Shown: piece by piece, positions 10,060-19,264 of the stretch
How the letters are laid out: every line of letters begins with the position of its first letter
How positions within the stretch are numbered: the first letter of the stretch is position 1
Assembly: GCA_034698045.1 (NCBI GenBank)
Contig: JAQGAU010000270.1
Location: 1-32,424, forward strand
Direction of reading: 5' to 3'
Source: Paramacrobiotus richtersi
Taxonomy: Eukaryota > Tardigrada > Eutardigrada > Parachela > Macrobiotidae
DNA: 32,424 nt
Position numbers and translations under genes: made by a program
Notes under the pieces: model-generated
What the model saw: only the letters and a program-made list of their open reading frames with translations
Told to the model about the DNA's origin: nothing
Database searches by the model: none

Positions 10060-10900
10060 CTTCTGTTACCACTCGTGAAATTATGCCTAGATGTCAGCCT
10101 TCGAAGGCTGAGTCCTTTATAGATAAGGGCCTTCAACATTTATGCATTCTCCTACCTGGGTCCTTTTTCAATTTTGTTCATTTATGATGATGGTGAGCGA
10201 TTTTTTCTTTGGTCATGGGTGGTGTATTTCTACAGCACAGGAATTTATTTATTACAAGATAATGAGCAACATGTATTGTGAATACTAGCGAGGAATCGAA
10301 GTAGGTGAAGATTTGTGGTAAGAAGGCCTTTAATAGCAAACCTTGCTGATGTTTCCCTCAGGCATACCACGTATACAGGGGTACTATGTTGGACTCCGCA
10401 AATTTTTTTCAAGCAGCCATTCGGTTAAAGCATACGACCTAGACAAGGCTGTATTGGCTTGCTGGTCGCCGTTTTGGATAGACTACCGTAGTTAAAAGGC
10501 TCTCCGTAGACCAAAGCCGTGAAATGATTGGCGCGTGATAACGCTACGAATGCTAAACGGCACGCGAGCGATCATCGTCTCCAGATACATACAGAACTTT
10601 TTCAACTCGAAATTCACGATTGGCGTATTCGTCCCATGATCTTCGCAAAACAGGGCCGAATAGCATAGCCGCGGGATCTTCAGACCTGATATACCGGCAA
10701 TTTCCACTGTTGCTCCATCGATGGCCTACCAAAACAATGTGGGATGAGGAATGATATTGGCATTGCCCAGTATCTGCTGGGAAATGAACAGCAACCGCTA
10801 TAAAAAGTGTAGGAAGCACCAGATGGTTCAGGTACAGGAAGCTTTCAACAGTCCTTGGGCAGATTTACTAAACCATATTCCGTCCAAAGGTGGGAGTTCA
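10060..10900. other. Mostly unassigned; possible retropepsin trace near 10.77 kb
   Basis: Minus-strand frames at 10553-10819 and 10492-10707 follow the Gag copy at 10.9-11.7 kb, where a gypsy element would carry its protease. One of them contains HFPADTGQCQY, and a D-T-G triad is the active-site motif of retropepsins. The surrounding residues do not otherwise resemble a protease, so this may be chance. Nothing is seen in 10060-10480. Confidence 0.2.
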
Positions 10901-10906
10901 ACATAA

Positions 10907-11675
10907 CTAGTGCCTCGCATACAAGGAACGAGCCAAGCGTGCAGGACCCAGCCCACCTGCAGGCTCGAACGATGCTAACACTGCATCGGGACAGCTGCGT
11001 GTTGCCTTATTAACAGCCACGGATTCGCTAAGCTCTGTGAGTTTTTCTACGTTATATTCGCCCACTTTGTCCTTGGTTGTGTACGTGCAAAAGGAACAGC
11101 TGATGACTTTATTGAATTTGGGGCCAAGGAATGTTTCGATGCCTAGTCGTAGTATTCGGACGAAGAGCGACCAAGGACAAGCGAGACACTTGAACAGCGT
11201 ACACCGAAGAAATCTGCAAGGGTCTACGAAATTCCCTAAATACTGCCACAAGGCTCAAGGAAGAGTATATTAGTATTACGGTAGCGTTAAATCTCATGAT
11301 TAGTTTTTGTAATATCTTTGCTGTTAAATTTTGCTAATTTGTCTTCCATCTCCATTGCTGCATCAGTCAAACCAAAGAATCTTCGACGCTCTGCGGTTTG
11401 AAATATGTTACGTCTCTTAACCAGTTAAACCATGCGCCATGGTCGTCGTACGTTTTCCTTAAGGTGCGCAGGACGTCAGCAGTCTTCGCGATGACCGTGA
11501 AGCAAGTTTTAATAGACTCATGGTATTGTCTTTTCAAGTATATTTTCGTAATGTAGAATGTATAGCCTGGTGGTCTAAATGGTTTTAAAAGCAAATCCGA
11601 AACTTGTTCGATATCTGCAACTATTATAATTAAGATTCCGACGACGTTGTCTAAGCATGATTGTGGGAGAGGCAT
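10907..11675 (-). pseudogene. gag: Ty3/gypsy Gag capsid, copy A
   Basis: Gag forms the particle of the retrotransposon. On the minus strand the piece starts with LLLKPFRPPGYTF (about 11570-11600). It continues with RTLRKTYDDHG and ends with GPKFNKVISCSF and GEYNVEKLTELSES. The last part fits the Gag capsid pattern of basic-aromatic residues, G-E, then an L-x-x-L helix. The same succession is found at 15.9-16.5 kb and 29.6-30.4 kb, so it is a dispersed family. The frame changes at about 11360 and 11250, and there are internal stops. The CCHC knuckle expected downstream is missing here. Confidence 0.6.
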
Positions 11676-11886
11676 ACAACCACGTAAATAACGTTTGCAA
11701 CGGCTAACTCACTTTAGTTAACTGAAAGGTGACTTGCCGATATTAAAAAGTTACGGTACTGCCGATTGTAATTTATGAGTTTGTCAGTTCTCTGACCTCC
11801 GCATGCATTTCCTCCGCGACACAAGCTGCACACTGCCAGTAGTTATCACACTGTGTTTCTGAACCCAGCAGCTCTTAGAGTTAACG

Positions 11887-12600
11887 TTAAAGGTGATCGC
11901 AAAATTTACCCGGAGAAAAAAGCAAACATTGCTCGCACGACACGATCCACAGATCGGGTCGTAAAAAGTTGGGAGTGGTGCATCTTCTTGATTTTCCGGT
12001 CGGTTCCACTGGATTTCCGGACAGAGCGTCAGCGTCGACCTTATCTCTTCCAGTCCTGTGGAAAAACGTCAGGGCGAGCCCCAAAAGTCGGAGAGACCAA
12101 TAGTGTAATTTCCCATTCTCCGTGCGAAGACGGAGCAACCACTGCATTGACGCGTGGTCAGCGCAAACAGTGCCTAGTCGTCCACAAATATATTGTCTGA
12201 ACTTCGAGGTACTCTAAAGGATAGCCAGACATTCTTTTTCTGTCGTCGATAGGTTTCTCTCCGGCTTGGAAAGCTTGCGACTGCAGTAACTGATCGGATG
12301 CCACCCGTTTGCGTGTTTTGGATAACGACGGCTCCAATGGTGAAATCGTGGGCGTCCACATGGATGCTACATCCAGTTCAGTATAAGGCTGAGCCAGCAC
12401 CTGGGCTGAGCATGACAATCTTTCTAGTTTTTTGAATGCTTCCCGGCATCCCTTCTTCAATGTAAACTGTCGCTCTTTCATCTCATTTTTTTTTCTTGCG
12501 TAGAGCTGAATTAGTGGTTCCACTATTCTTGGAACGTCAGAGCCGAACATCCTGTTGAAGGATGCTAACCCAGCGAAGGATCTCACTTGCGTAATGTTTG
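11887..12600 (-). pseudogene. pol: Ty3/gypsy reverse transcriptase thumb and RNase H
   Basis: Reading the minus strand from 12600: VRSFAGLASFNRMF and PRIVEPLIQL are the conserved connection between RT thumb and RNase H in gypsy Pol. MDAHDFTIGAVV (from 12359) is the first RNase H strand with its catalytic Asp region, although the alternative frame reads differently. LRTENGKLHYWSLRL follows DHASMQWLL (about 12130-12160). HRTGRDKVDADALSGNP (about 12010-12060) is the classic end of gypsy RNase H, where V-x-A-D-A-L-S is usual. The order is intact and at least two frame changes occur. It continues without a break from the RT palm at 12.6-13.03 kb. The integrase that should follow is absent; Gag copy A follows instead. 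Confidence 0.85.
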
Positions 12601-13030
12601 CTGGAATTGGGAAGTTTCGAGTTGCGGGAACTGTCTCTGTATCCCAGCTGATACCTTATTCGCTTGATATAAAGCTGAGGACTTTATGAGATGGTAATGC
12701 GAATTTATGTTTCATTTGGTTTGCAGCGAACCCAGACTCGCGTAGCCGTTTTAACACTTCCTTGCGGATCCTTTCCCTTTCCTCCAAAGTTTTGTAGCTA
12801 TTATTAGATCGTCGATTAAGGCGCTTAGCTCGCCTTTGGCAATCATATCGGACCATATTTCGTCGATGATTTGTTGGGAAATCGCGGTAGCGCTGCATGT
12901 TCCGAATGGCATTCCGGTGTATGCGAAGCTGCCTAGTGGCGTAGTGATCGCAAGAAGACTGTCATGTGTAGACCTGGTGAATTCAACGGCTGCGAGCAAG
13001 TACAAGTGCGAAGCCTCCATGTGAACGTGC
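12600..13030 (-). pseudogene. pol: Ty3/gypsy reverse transcriptase palm, copy 1
   Basis: LLAITTPLGSFAYTGMPFGT (about 12900-12965) is the RT segment before the primer grip, where gypsy elements have a P-x-G-x-[YF]-x-x-x-x-M-P-F-G pattern. AKGELSALIDDLIIATK (about 12790-12840) carries the catalytic Asp pair. In the next frame EVLKRLRESGFAANQ and FALPSHKVLSF complete the palm-thumb join. A frameshift near 12795 separates the two parts. The residue two before the Asp pair is Leu rather than the usual Tyr or Phe. The same region at 15.5-15.7 kb is about 80 percent identical in DNA. Confidence 0.85.
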
Positions 13031-13562
13031 TGAGGTTTATACTGATGGCGTCTGATAGGGCTAAGTCGTACATATTAATTACGCCCTGTCAGTAAGATTT
13101 CAGGTAAAAAAGGTGCAATGTGTAACAAGTGTGAGATTGTTACCAGCCAGTGAACAAGTGTAGTGGCTTATTACCAGCCAGAAGGTCGATGAATTTCTCC
13201 AAACGGACAGATCTGTAATATTGACACGTTTTATCTGTAGCTGGAGCGGACGAGTTCGGTATAAGGAATATGATGGAGCTGGCAATTATTCCACTGAATG
13301 AAATTGGACCTGTCCTGCGATTCCTCACAATAGTCACATGGTTCATTCTGACAGAACTTAAAGATATGCACGGCCGCCAGCCCCGCAAGCCGAACATACG
13401 CACGGGTAGGGGCAGTGTATCGTGTACGTGCCTGTGGCTTGGTGAGCCGCAGTTGTGACATGAGCCGCAATTTTCTAGCTGGTGCTCAAATGAGCCGCAG
13501 CCTCTACATGGCTGTAGATCTGCGGAAAAGTTGTCTTTTATAGGCAATTGATTATTAATCAA
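13031..13562 (-). pseudogene. gag: Gag CCHC knuckle and linker to Pol
   Basis: Counting from 13562, residues C19, C22, H27 and C32 (CRGCGSFEHQLENC) form a perfect C-x2-C-x4-H-x4-C retroviral zinc knuckle, which binds element RNA. A second knuckle begins at C35, C38 and H43, but its last Cys is lost in this frame. After a frame change a run with CQNEPCDYCEE follows. The interval to RT (13030) is only about 110-150 codons, too short for a full protease plus linker, and no D-T-G is seen. DNA at 13030-13140 is repeated at 17.76-17.86 kb. Confidence 0.7.
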
Positions 13563-14661
13563 TTATGTCTCCATATTATTAATTCTTGGCAAAAGTAGTG
13601 TAAACGCGTTAAGGCGGTAGCCGTAAAATTATCCAAATATACTTCAGTTTCTCATGATAAGGCAGGGACGTACCCCCACAAACCAAATGGCCTTCGGGAG
13701 TGAGAAGGACAGAAATTCTACGCAGAGTTATAGAGGATTCTGTTATTGTAAGAGGCGTACATAGTTATCTTCAAAAGAATCATGACGCTATGGGGTGGTA
13801 CACTTCGTTCCATATTACTGCAGCGGCATTTGTAGGACGAATGCCATAGCTTAGCCGTTTTTCCCTCGTGTGAGGCGACAACTTCCCGGACGTTAGATGT
13901 AAAATGGATACTTCAGATTTGACTTGTGTTATTAGTCCGTATTATTAGAGTAAGTTACATGAATAGGTTTTGCTCGGAATAGGTTATAAAGCGTATCGGC
14001 ATTATTCCATGTGTGCTATTTCCGGGAATCATTAAAGGCAGGACGCTACATCAGAAGCGCCCCCAGTATTTTTCCCATTAGAACCTGCAACTATCTGGCA
14101 TTTCAACCGATTATTGATCACATTATGATGAGCTATATAGAATGGCTTTTGAAGGCATAGGTGGACAGGATTTTGAAGATTGGCTGTTGAAGTGCGAGAT
14201 GTGCGCAAAACTAAGTCAGAACTGTTGGACATGCGCACATACCAAGAGAAGAACGTAAATCCAGATTGCTGTGAATTCTGTTCAATACTGCATGCATTTA
14301 ACAAGTAAAATTCTGCCATGAGATGTTTAGTGTTCATGCAAAAATCGTGATACATTCCCGGACTGATCCACGTTCAATCAAAATAAGTCGTCATGTCTGA
14401 GCATATCGTGAAGTTTCAATGAATGGTGCACGTAGTCCAGCTGGCATGATGTGGATTGCTCATTCTGAACGAAGATAACATCGAAATAAGGAGTTCAACT
14501 ACTAATATGAGCAATTGTGTGCTTACTGTCGTAGGATGACTGCGTGATCAAACAATTTGCATAAACGCATTCAGTGTTTCACTTCTACGGTTTTACTGCC
14601 GCAAATGTCTGATTCAGATAGCATCAGATCGCAGCGAATCCGAGTTGGCTACGATCACTTA
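13563..14661. other. About 1.1 kb without a recognised gene
   Basis: A 107-codon minus-strand frame at 14032-14355 has no motif I know. It lies downstream of the Polinton polymerase fragment on the same strand, where the polymerase palm motif C (Y-x-D-T-D) would be expected. I looked for that motif and did not find it. The rest is stop-rich. Confidence 0.35.
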
Positions 14662-14789
14662 TTAGAATAACTCATAATATTTTCGCACCAAGTGTAATAT
14701 CCAGGGATAACCAGCAGATGTGAGGGCATTAGATCGCCGCGTCTTCCTATCCTGAAGTCCCCGGGCCGGATTTCTAGTTTGGCAGCCTT

Positions 14790-15447
14790 CCGGCTTTACC
14801 GGGCAAGGGAGCGAGACAATCAGGGAATAGCCAGCAACTAGCATGCTATTTACAGTGGAATAAAATTTCGTTTTTTTCTTGTCATACCTGCTCAAGCAAA
14901 GGCTTGCAAATGTTCTCATCCCTGCATTCCTGACGATCTTGGACTTATCCAGATGCACATTCTCTTGTTCCTTAAAGAGCTGAATGCATTCGTCATGTGT
15001 TTCGTCGGTTGTGCACTCTGATGTAAAGCCACTTGCTTCAACTTTTAGCTTTAAAAGAGATGTCGATGAACTTGTGAAATAGTCCCGCGTCTTCGTAATG
15101 CCGCACCTAGTCATTAATATCTCAGATCTGCTGGATTGCACAGTGAAAGACAACATATCTTTATTTACTTCATCAATGTATACCACTTTGTCGCCTTTCT
15201 GCACAGCTTTCATGGTATCTACTGTTCACCATGTACTTGTTAACATGCGCTCATCTGGCGTGCGTTAGCACGGCTCATTCAAGCGCTGGTCCACACAGGT
15301 ACGAGCGAAGAGGCACGGTAGTTTCGATTTGCCGGTTATCCGAACTCCGCACATGCTTGCTTTGACGTCACGTAGTTTTTCTGCTCGTTCCGTTGCTTCG
15401 GGTATCAACAGCAGGACAACAGCCCGACCTACCCATTCGGAAATCAA
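14790..15447 (-). pseudogene. polB: Polinton/Maverick protein-primed DNA polymerase B fragment
   Basis: One minus-strand frame runs from 15447 to below 14830 with only two stops, TAA at 15265-15267 and a TGA near 15226. It contains ITGKSKLPCLFARTC, then TPDERMLTSTW, GDKVVYIDEV, LLKLKVEASGF, VHLDKSKIVRNAGMRTFASLCL and, after a likely frameshift, KKTKFYSTVN. This order is the palm region of the protein-primed family B polymerase of Polintons: a zinc-like C-x-x-C segment, a T-G-T-W-like motif, the Y-x-x-x-E-V strand, the L-K-x-K-x-E-A-S-G motif and the K-x-x-x-N-x-G-x-R helix before L-x-L-N-S-x-W-G-K. The last motif is destroyed (SLCLSRYDKKK). Exonuclease domain and C-terminus are not detected. 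The enzyme would replicate the element from a protein primer. Confidence 0.8.
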
Positions 15448-15465
15448 CGGCAGGAGAATCGTAAA

Positions 15466-15935
15466 GTGACTTCTCCGCGTAATTGTTTCAATATTACCTT
15501 AACGATCCTCTCCATTTCCTCCAACGTTCTTATAGCTAGTATAAGATCGTCGATTATGGCGCTTAGTTCGCCTTTGGGCTATCATATTGGAGAACATTTT
15601 GTTGATGATTTGGTGGAAATCGCGGTAGCGTTCCATATAGCGAATGGCATTCTGGTGTATGCAAAGCTCCCAATTGGCGTAGTGACTGCTAGAAAGTAGA
15701 AGTTGCTAACTCTTCTGCGAGTTTAGAATTTAATGAAACGCCTGGAGAAAGTCGAGCCCGGTGAAGTATCGGCATCCATTCATTTAGTCTAGGATATCCT
15801 GCACGCGTGGCATCGTGTACCTCAACGGCTGTAGTATTTATTTAGATTGCGTAAGTCGGCGCACATCCTTCACCCATCGTCCTTTAGGACGACCGCGCTT
15901 TGCCAAGCGGATCTGGACGACCATTTCAACAGAAT
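15466..15935 (-). pseudogene. pol: Ty3/gypsy reverse transcriptase, copy 2
   Basis: On the minus strand from 15935: SAWQSAVVLKDDGRRMCADL and NLNKY are RT motifs 1-2, followed by MDAD for the first palm strand. GSFAYTRMPF (about 15640) and AKGELSAIIDDLI (about 15545-15580) follow. The last has the Asp pair preceded by two Ile, as copy 1 has Leu-Ile. A frameshift separates GSFAYTRMPF from the AKGEL segment. It is the same family as 12.6-13.03 kb. The fragment ends abruptly near 15470, next to the Polinton polymerase piece at 15447, so 15450-15470 is probably an insertion or deletion joint. Confidence 0.8.
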
Positions 15936-15939
15936 CTGT

Positions 15940-16500
15940 GCACCGCATGTAAGGAATATCACCCGATCCAGTCCGCCGCGTACTCGTACGAAGCTGACGC
16001 TGCACCGGGATCCGCCGTGTGCGGCCTCGACGCGAGCCACGGATACGCTAAGTTCTATCAGCTTTTTACGTTATAATCGTCCGCTCTGTTACAATAACCG
16101 TTGTAGCCACGATTGTAACTCTCGTGAAGTGGTTTCCTGTTTGTTAAGAAAACTATCGTGGTCCGAAAACAGCACGTAGCTCATCGTGCACGCATATAAG
16201 AAAAGCTCTTCTGCCGTGTATACCAAGAAACTTTGCGTTAAATCTCGTAAATCAAATTCCTCGTCCGATTCTAGTTCAGCTCTATCCAGAACGGTTCTGA
16301 AGCAGGAACAAGGATAAACTGCAAGAGTTATCTATGCTACTTGCTAGTTTTGTCTTCCATTTCGATTGCTTTAGTAGTTTGAACTGAAGAACCCTCACCG
16401 CTCACTGGTTTGAGGCGGGTGACGTCTCTTGATAAGCTGCCAGCTAAACCATATGATGGCTAAACCGCGGCCAGGACTGATATTGTTGTGCAACTGCTGT
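15940..16500 (-). pseudogene. gag: Ty3/gypsy Gag copy B, fused to RT
   Basis: Minus-strand sequence reads FRTVLDRAELESDEEFDLRD (about 16240-16300), a helical run ending KQETTSRELQSW, and KLIELSVSVARV (about 16040). The first and last segments match copies C and A respectively. The 3' end of this Gag piece passes directly into RT motif 1 at 15935. The knuckle and protease are therefore missing, an internal deletion inside one copy. Stops are fewer than in copies A and C. Confidence 0.5.
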
Positions 16501-16559
16501 CTCGCAGTCTCACTTCTAGTATGTAATGAGCTAGTCTCATTATACTAAACAGACTAGTC

Positions 16560-16765
16560 TAGAATAGAATAAAGTAGCCACAAGTAATACATTGGAAACT
16601 TTAGCTAGTTCGTGGGCTTCTGTCAAGAACTGTTTGACGTCGTTGGAATCAGGAGTGTTTGTAAGGTCGTCGCGTCCTTGAAAGGTAATGTCCAGTGCAC
16701 TTTTTGGACTGTGTCCATTGACCAACTGAAAAGGATAGTAACGGGCTACGGTGCATTCCAATGGT
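16560..16765 (-). pseudogene. pol: Ty3/gypsy integrase, part after the catalytic core
   Basis: The minus strand from 16761 reads ECTVARYYPFQLVNGHSPKS and then ALDITF. In gypsy integrases the core is followed by a segment of the form H-x-x-x-x-x-x-P-F-x-L-V-x-G-x-x-P, which this matches. It then continues GRDDLTNTPDSNDV and EAHELAKVS. It abuts the integrase core head to head: the core begins at about 16770 on the opposite strand. Confidence 0.7.
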
Positions 16766-16785
16766 ATTCCATACCATTGGAATTG
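16756..16785. repeat. 12-bp-arm palindrome at the integrase inversion joint
   Basis: ATTCCAATGGTA is followed by the 5-base loop TTCCA and by TACCATTGGAAT, an exact reverse complement. It sits at the point where the minus-strand integrase piece meets the plus-strand core. Confidence 0.9.
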
Positions 16786-17212
16786 ACTTCCAAGGTCCCT
16801 TTACGACATCCACCGAAGGCAAAACTACATCCTTGTCGCCCTGGACCGACTAACCAAATGGATCGAGACTCGTCCCGTTAGACACGCGGACGCGGAAACA
16901 GCCGCTCGTTTCCTATTTGAACAGATTATACTCCGTAATGGCGTTCCCGAATACGTCGTATCGGATCGTTTTACGCATTTTTGCAACAACCTTCTACAAA
17001 TACTTTCGATCCTTACCGCCTTCAAACGAAGGTTTACTACGTCTTATCGTCCTCAATCTAATGGAATTACCGAACGAGCCAATCAGACCACCGCAAAAAG
17101 CCTGGCCAAATACGTTGATCAGCATAAAAATTGGGATCCTTTCGCTCAGTTTGTGACCTTCAGCATTATGATCAACACAATGTCTATAGTCTTAATAATG
17201 TCCGTAAAGTGA
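16770..17212 (+). pseudogene. pol: Ty3/gypsy integrase catalytic core, DD35E intact
   Basis: HTIGIDFQGPFTT starts at about 16770. After loss of one A near 16821 the frame is open from 16823 to the TGA at 17210-17212, 129 codons. It contains YILVALDRLTKWIETRPV, EYVVSDRFTHF, YRPQSNGITERANQT and NWDPFAQFV. The catalytic residues are the Asp at 16785-16787, the Asp at 16964-16966 and the Glu at 17072-17074. The last two are separated by exactly 35 residues, the D-D-35-E arrangement of retroviral integrases. The zinc-binding N-terminal domain is absent. This is the best-preserved protein in the window and almost the only gypsy piece on the plus strand. Confidence 0.9.
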
Positions 17213-17345
17213 GTTTTCAATACAGTCATTAACAGCCTTCTTTACGTTTGTTTAAATACTTTGTCATTTAAGACGCATAACCTGGTGGCCAGAAGGTTTC
17301 TAGTAGCATATCTTGGAACCGTCTCGACCAGACATTCGTATACAA
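17190..17345 (-). pseudogene. gag: Ty3/gypsy Gag N-terminal fragment, copy D
   Basis: Plus-strand DNA around 17240-17320 (GTTTAAATACTTTGTCAT, then CCTGGTGGCCAGAAGG) parallels the same part of copies A (about 11540-11590) and C (about 30210-30270), in the same orientation. Only some 150 bp are shared. It overlaps the end of the integrase core by about 20 bp, so the joint lies near 17190. Confidence 0.4.
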
Positions 17346-17734
17346 CCGTCCTGTTTTGTCTAACAAAATATTTTCCAGGCAAGCGTGAGAGTGAAGCTTA
17401 GCGTACTAAATAGGCAACTAAATAGGCAAGCGCCAAAATAGGCAAACGTAAAGGATTTTCAAGCGAATTCCTGAACCTGCAACATTTTAGCATGAGTACT
17501 TTCCGGTCCTCAGCTAAGTTCACGATGAAAATGTTTTTGAAGAGTTTTCTCACTTTTATTACTTTTCGTAAAGGCGCTCTTCTTTTTGGAAATTGTCGGA
17601 AGCTTAGCGATTAATCCCTTGTCCTTGAAATCTGTAGAACGACTCCATGGCTCAGTTATTTGAAGACGTTGCTGGTTAAGCTGCTGGATTGTGATTTCCT
17701 CTTGTTGTACTAAAATCTAACGAAATGCCTGTAA
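17346..17734. other. No gene seen
   Basis: The short doubled phrase AAATAGGCAA occurs near 17410 and 17420. Otherwise there are only short frames and no recognised repeat. Confidence 0.35.
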
Positions 17735-18110
17735 CGAGAGACGTCTTTAAGGTTGAGAGAGCTCAATCTAATGTCGTCCATGATGAAAGCGTCTGGTAGG
17801 GCTATGTCGCATAGATTAAGTACACCCTGTCAGTCCGAATTCAGGTAAAACAATGCAATGCGTAAAAAGTGTAGACCATGCGTTCCTTGAACGCCTTGCA
17901 CTTCGTACGTTGGTCACCATCCCAAGTTGCCCATTCGGCGACTTGCTTTTGAACCAGTTCGTCCATGCAGCCCCCGACAATGGTTCCCGTAGGTAGGTCT
18001 GCTTTACTAGGCCGACTAATAAGAAAGGTGGAAACGGGTTTGCAGTACAATGTGTCCATCCTTTTTGACCGGATAGTTTCCAAATGACGCATCTTATAAA
18101 ATTTACGCAT
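17735..18110 (-). pseudogene. Gypsy Pol linker fragment upstream of RT
   Basis: DNA at 17760-17860 (GTCTGGTAGGGCTATGTCGC, then CACCCTGTCAGTC) closely resembles 13030-13140, which lies between the zinc knuckle and RT in the other copy, and has the same orientation. On the minus strand the piece is preceded by an 89-codon frame (17841-18110) containing LPTGTIVGGCMDEL and AEWATWDGDQRTKC, for which I have no family. RT is not present after it; Gag copy D follows. Confidence 0.45.
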
Positions 18111-18279
18111 AACTTTTTATCACGACGCTGGTCTATGGGCCTCTCGCAATCGCCTGCCCGAGCAACTTATCTCACACGGCAGAAACTGTCATTAGGATCG
18201 TTTAAGTAAGTTGCCTAATTCTGATGACCGACTGTTAACGCCCACAGATAATCGCAGATTCTGCACGTGGTATTTTAGA

Positions 18280-18746
18280 GAACACTTCCAGCAGCACTAA
18301 TATTTCGGCATGAATTGAAGGTATAACGTACCGAATTCTCGAACACGAAAATTGCATCCCCTGATTTATTGATCTTGGTTGTCTTATCGATTGAGCCAGC
18401 GGTTAGTTCTCCCATTACATTTGGTAAACGTTTGCTGTGCACAAGATCTATAGCTTCATCTGGCGTTAGATTGCTTTTTTACCAGAGCGTCGGTTGCAAA
18501 GTGGTTTACTGGGGTATATATCACATACGTACGGTATGCATTGCTGTCAGGGCTGGAAGAAGGGACCAGCGGTCCAACTCTGAATTTAGCAAGAGAATGG
18601 AAAAAGGATGGATGCCGTCCATGTCGCTGTTCAGCTTCTTCTAAAAAGCTTTGGTCGTCCCCGTTGGCTTTGCTTTCTCGTGCGTCGTTTTGCATTTTTG
18701 TAAGTAACGAGTAAGATACCACGTTTTTCAGCAATATGTGCTGCAA
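18280..18746 (-). pseudogene. Unidentified broken gene, about 155 residues
   Basis: Frame 1 (18746 to about 18490) ends in FATDALVKK. A second frame is open from about 18485 to the TAA near 18275 and continues with SNLTPDEAIDLVHSKRLPNV and then GELTAGSIDKTTKI, FVFENSVRYTF. Both halves have good protein composition and no internal stop, so a single frameshift at the run of A's near 18474-18480 explains the break. It has an acidic, helix-forming first half and a mixed second half. No family is recognised. It lies about 0.6 kb upstream of, and divergent to, the Polinton capsid gene, so it could be one of the less conserved Polinton genes or host sequence. Confidence 0.45.
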
Positions 18747-18997
18747 AATGTTTGATTATGCCTTATGGCGCCCGCTAACGTAGTACTGCGTCGTTATAAT
18801 ACTGTTTATACACCCCCCAATGCATGTTGCGAATCGGTGCGAGGAATTGCTGTACTAACGTACAATTCAGGTATTGCGCAAAAGATGGTCAAAATCCCGA
18901 TGGTAAAGCGAACAATTAGCTGGTTATTAGATGACGACGGTATAGTAAAGATATCGTGAGCACAGTGGTGAAAATTGTAAAAACGAGGTAAACTTCT

Positions 18998-19158
18998 CTA
19001 CATCAATTGCCTCTTCTGTTCAATTTCGGCCATTCCGCCCATCTTCGAGTTTTTTTTGTTTTGTTCTTCATTCTGGACTTCCAGAAATTCTTCCCGCAGC
19101 TCTGGAGGAATTAATTGCAAGCCGGTTTTCAGGTCATCTAAGCAGTCAGTTCACTCAT
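18998..19158 (-). pseudogene. Short charged protein fragment, about 53 residues
   Basis: From an ATG at 19156-19158 (MSEL), and after a one-base shift, the minus strand reads CLDDLKTGLQLIPPELREEF and then EVQNEEQNKKN and AEIEQKRQLM, to a TAG at 18998-19000. It is very rich in Glu, Lys and Gln with regular Leu, as in an amphipathic helix. It starts about 107 bp before the divergent capsid gene frame at 19265 and may be the first part of the same broken minus-strand gene as 18280-18746. The family is unknown. Confidence 0.35.
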
Positions 19159-19264
19159 TCGGCTCCTACACCTCAGTTGTGAATCATGCGCATTAATGAG
19201 TGATACAGCTCACCGGTGATTGTTTTTCAACAAAAATAACATAATATGTAGGTTAAGTTAGGTT

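Noticed and set aside
10760-10790. Retropepsin active site (A-D-T-G)
   Set aside because: Only the triad matches; the flanking strand and flap residues of a retroviral protease are absent, so it is noted but not called.
13270-13458. Plus-strand frames over 12.8-13.5 and 15.47-15.70 kb
   Set aside because: They are antisense to the zinc knuckle and reverse transcriptase; their mutual similarity only reflects the two RT copies.
16917-17156. 79-codon plus-strand frame with an ATG
   Set aside because: It is out of phase with the integrase core that covers the same DNA and carries the catalytic motifs.
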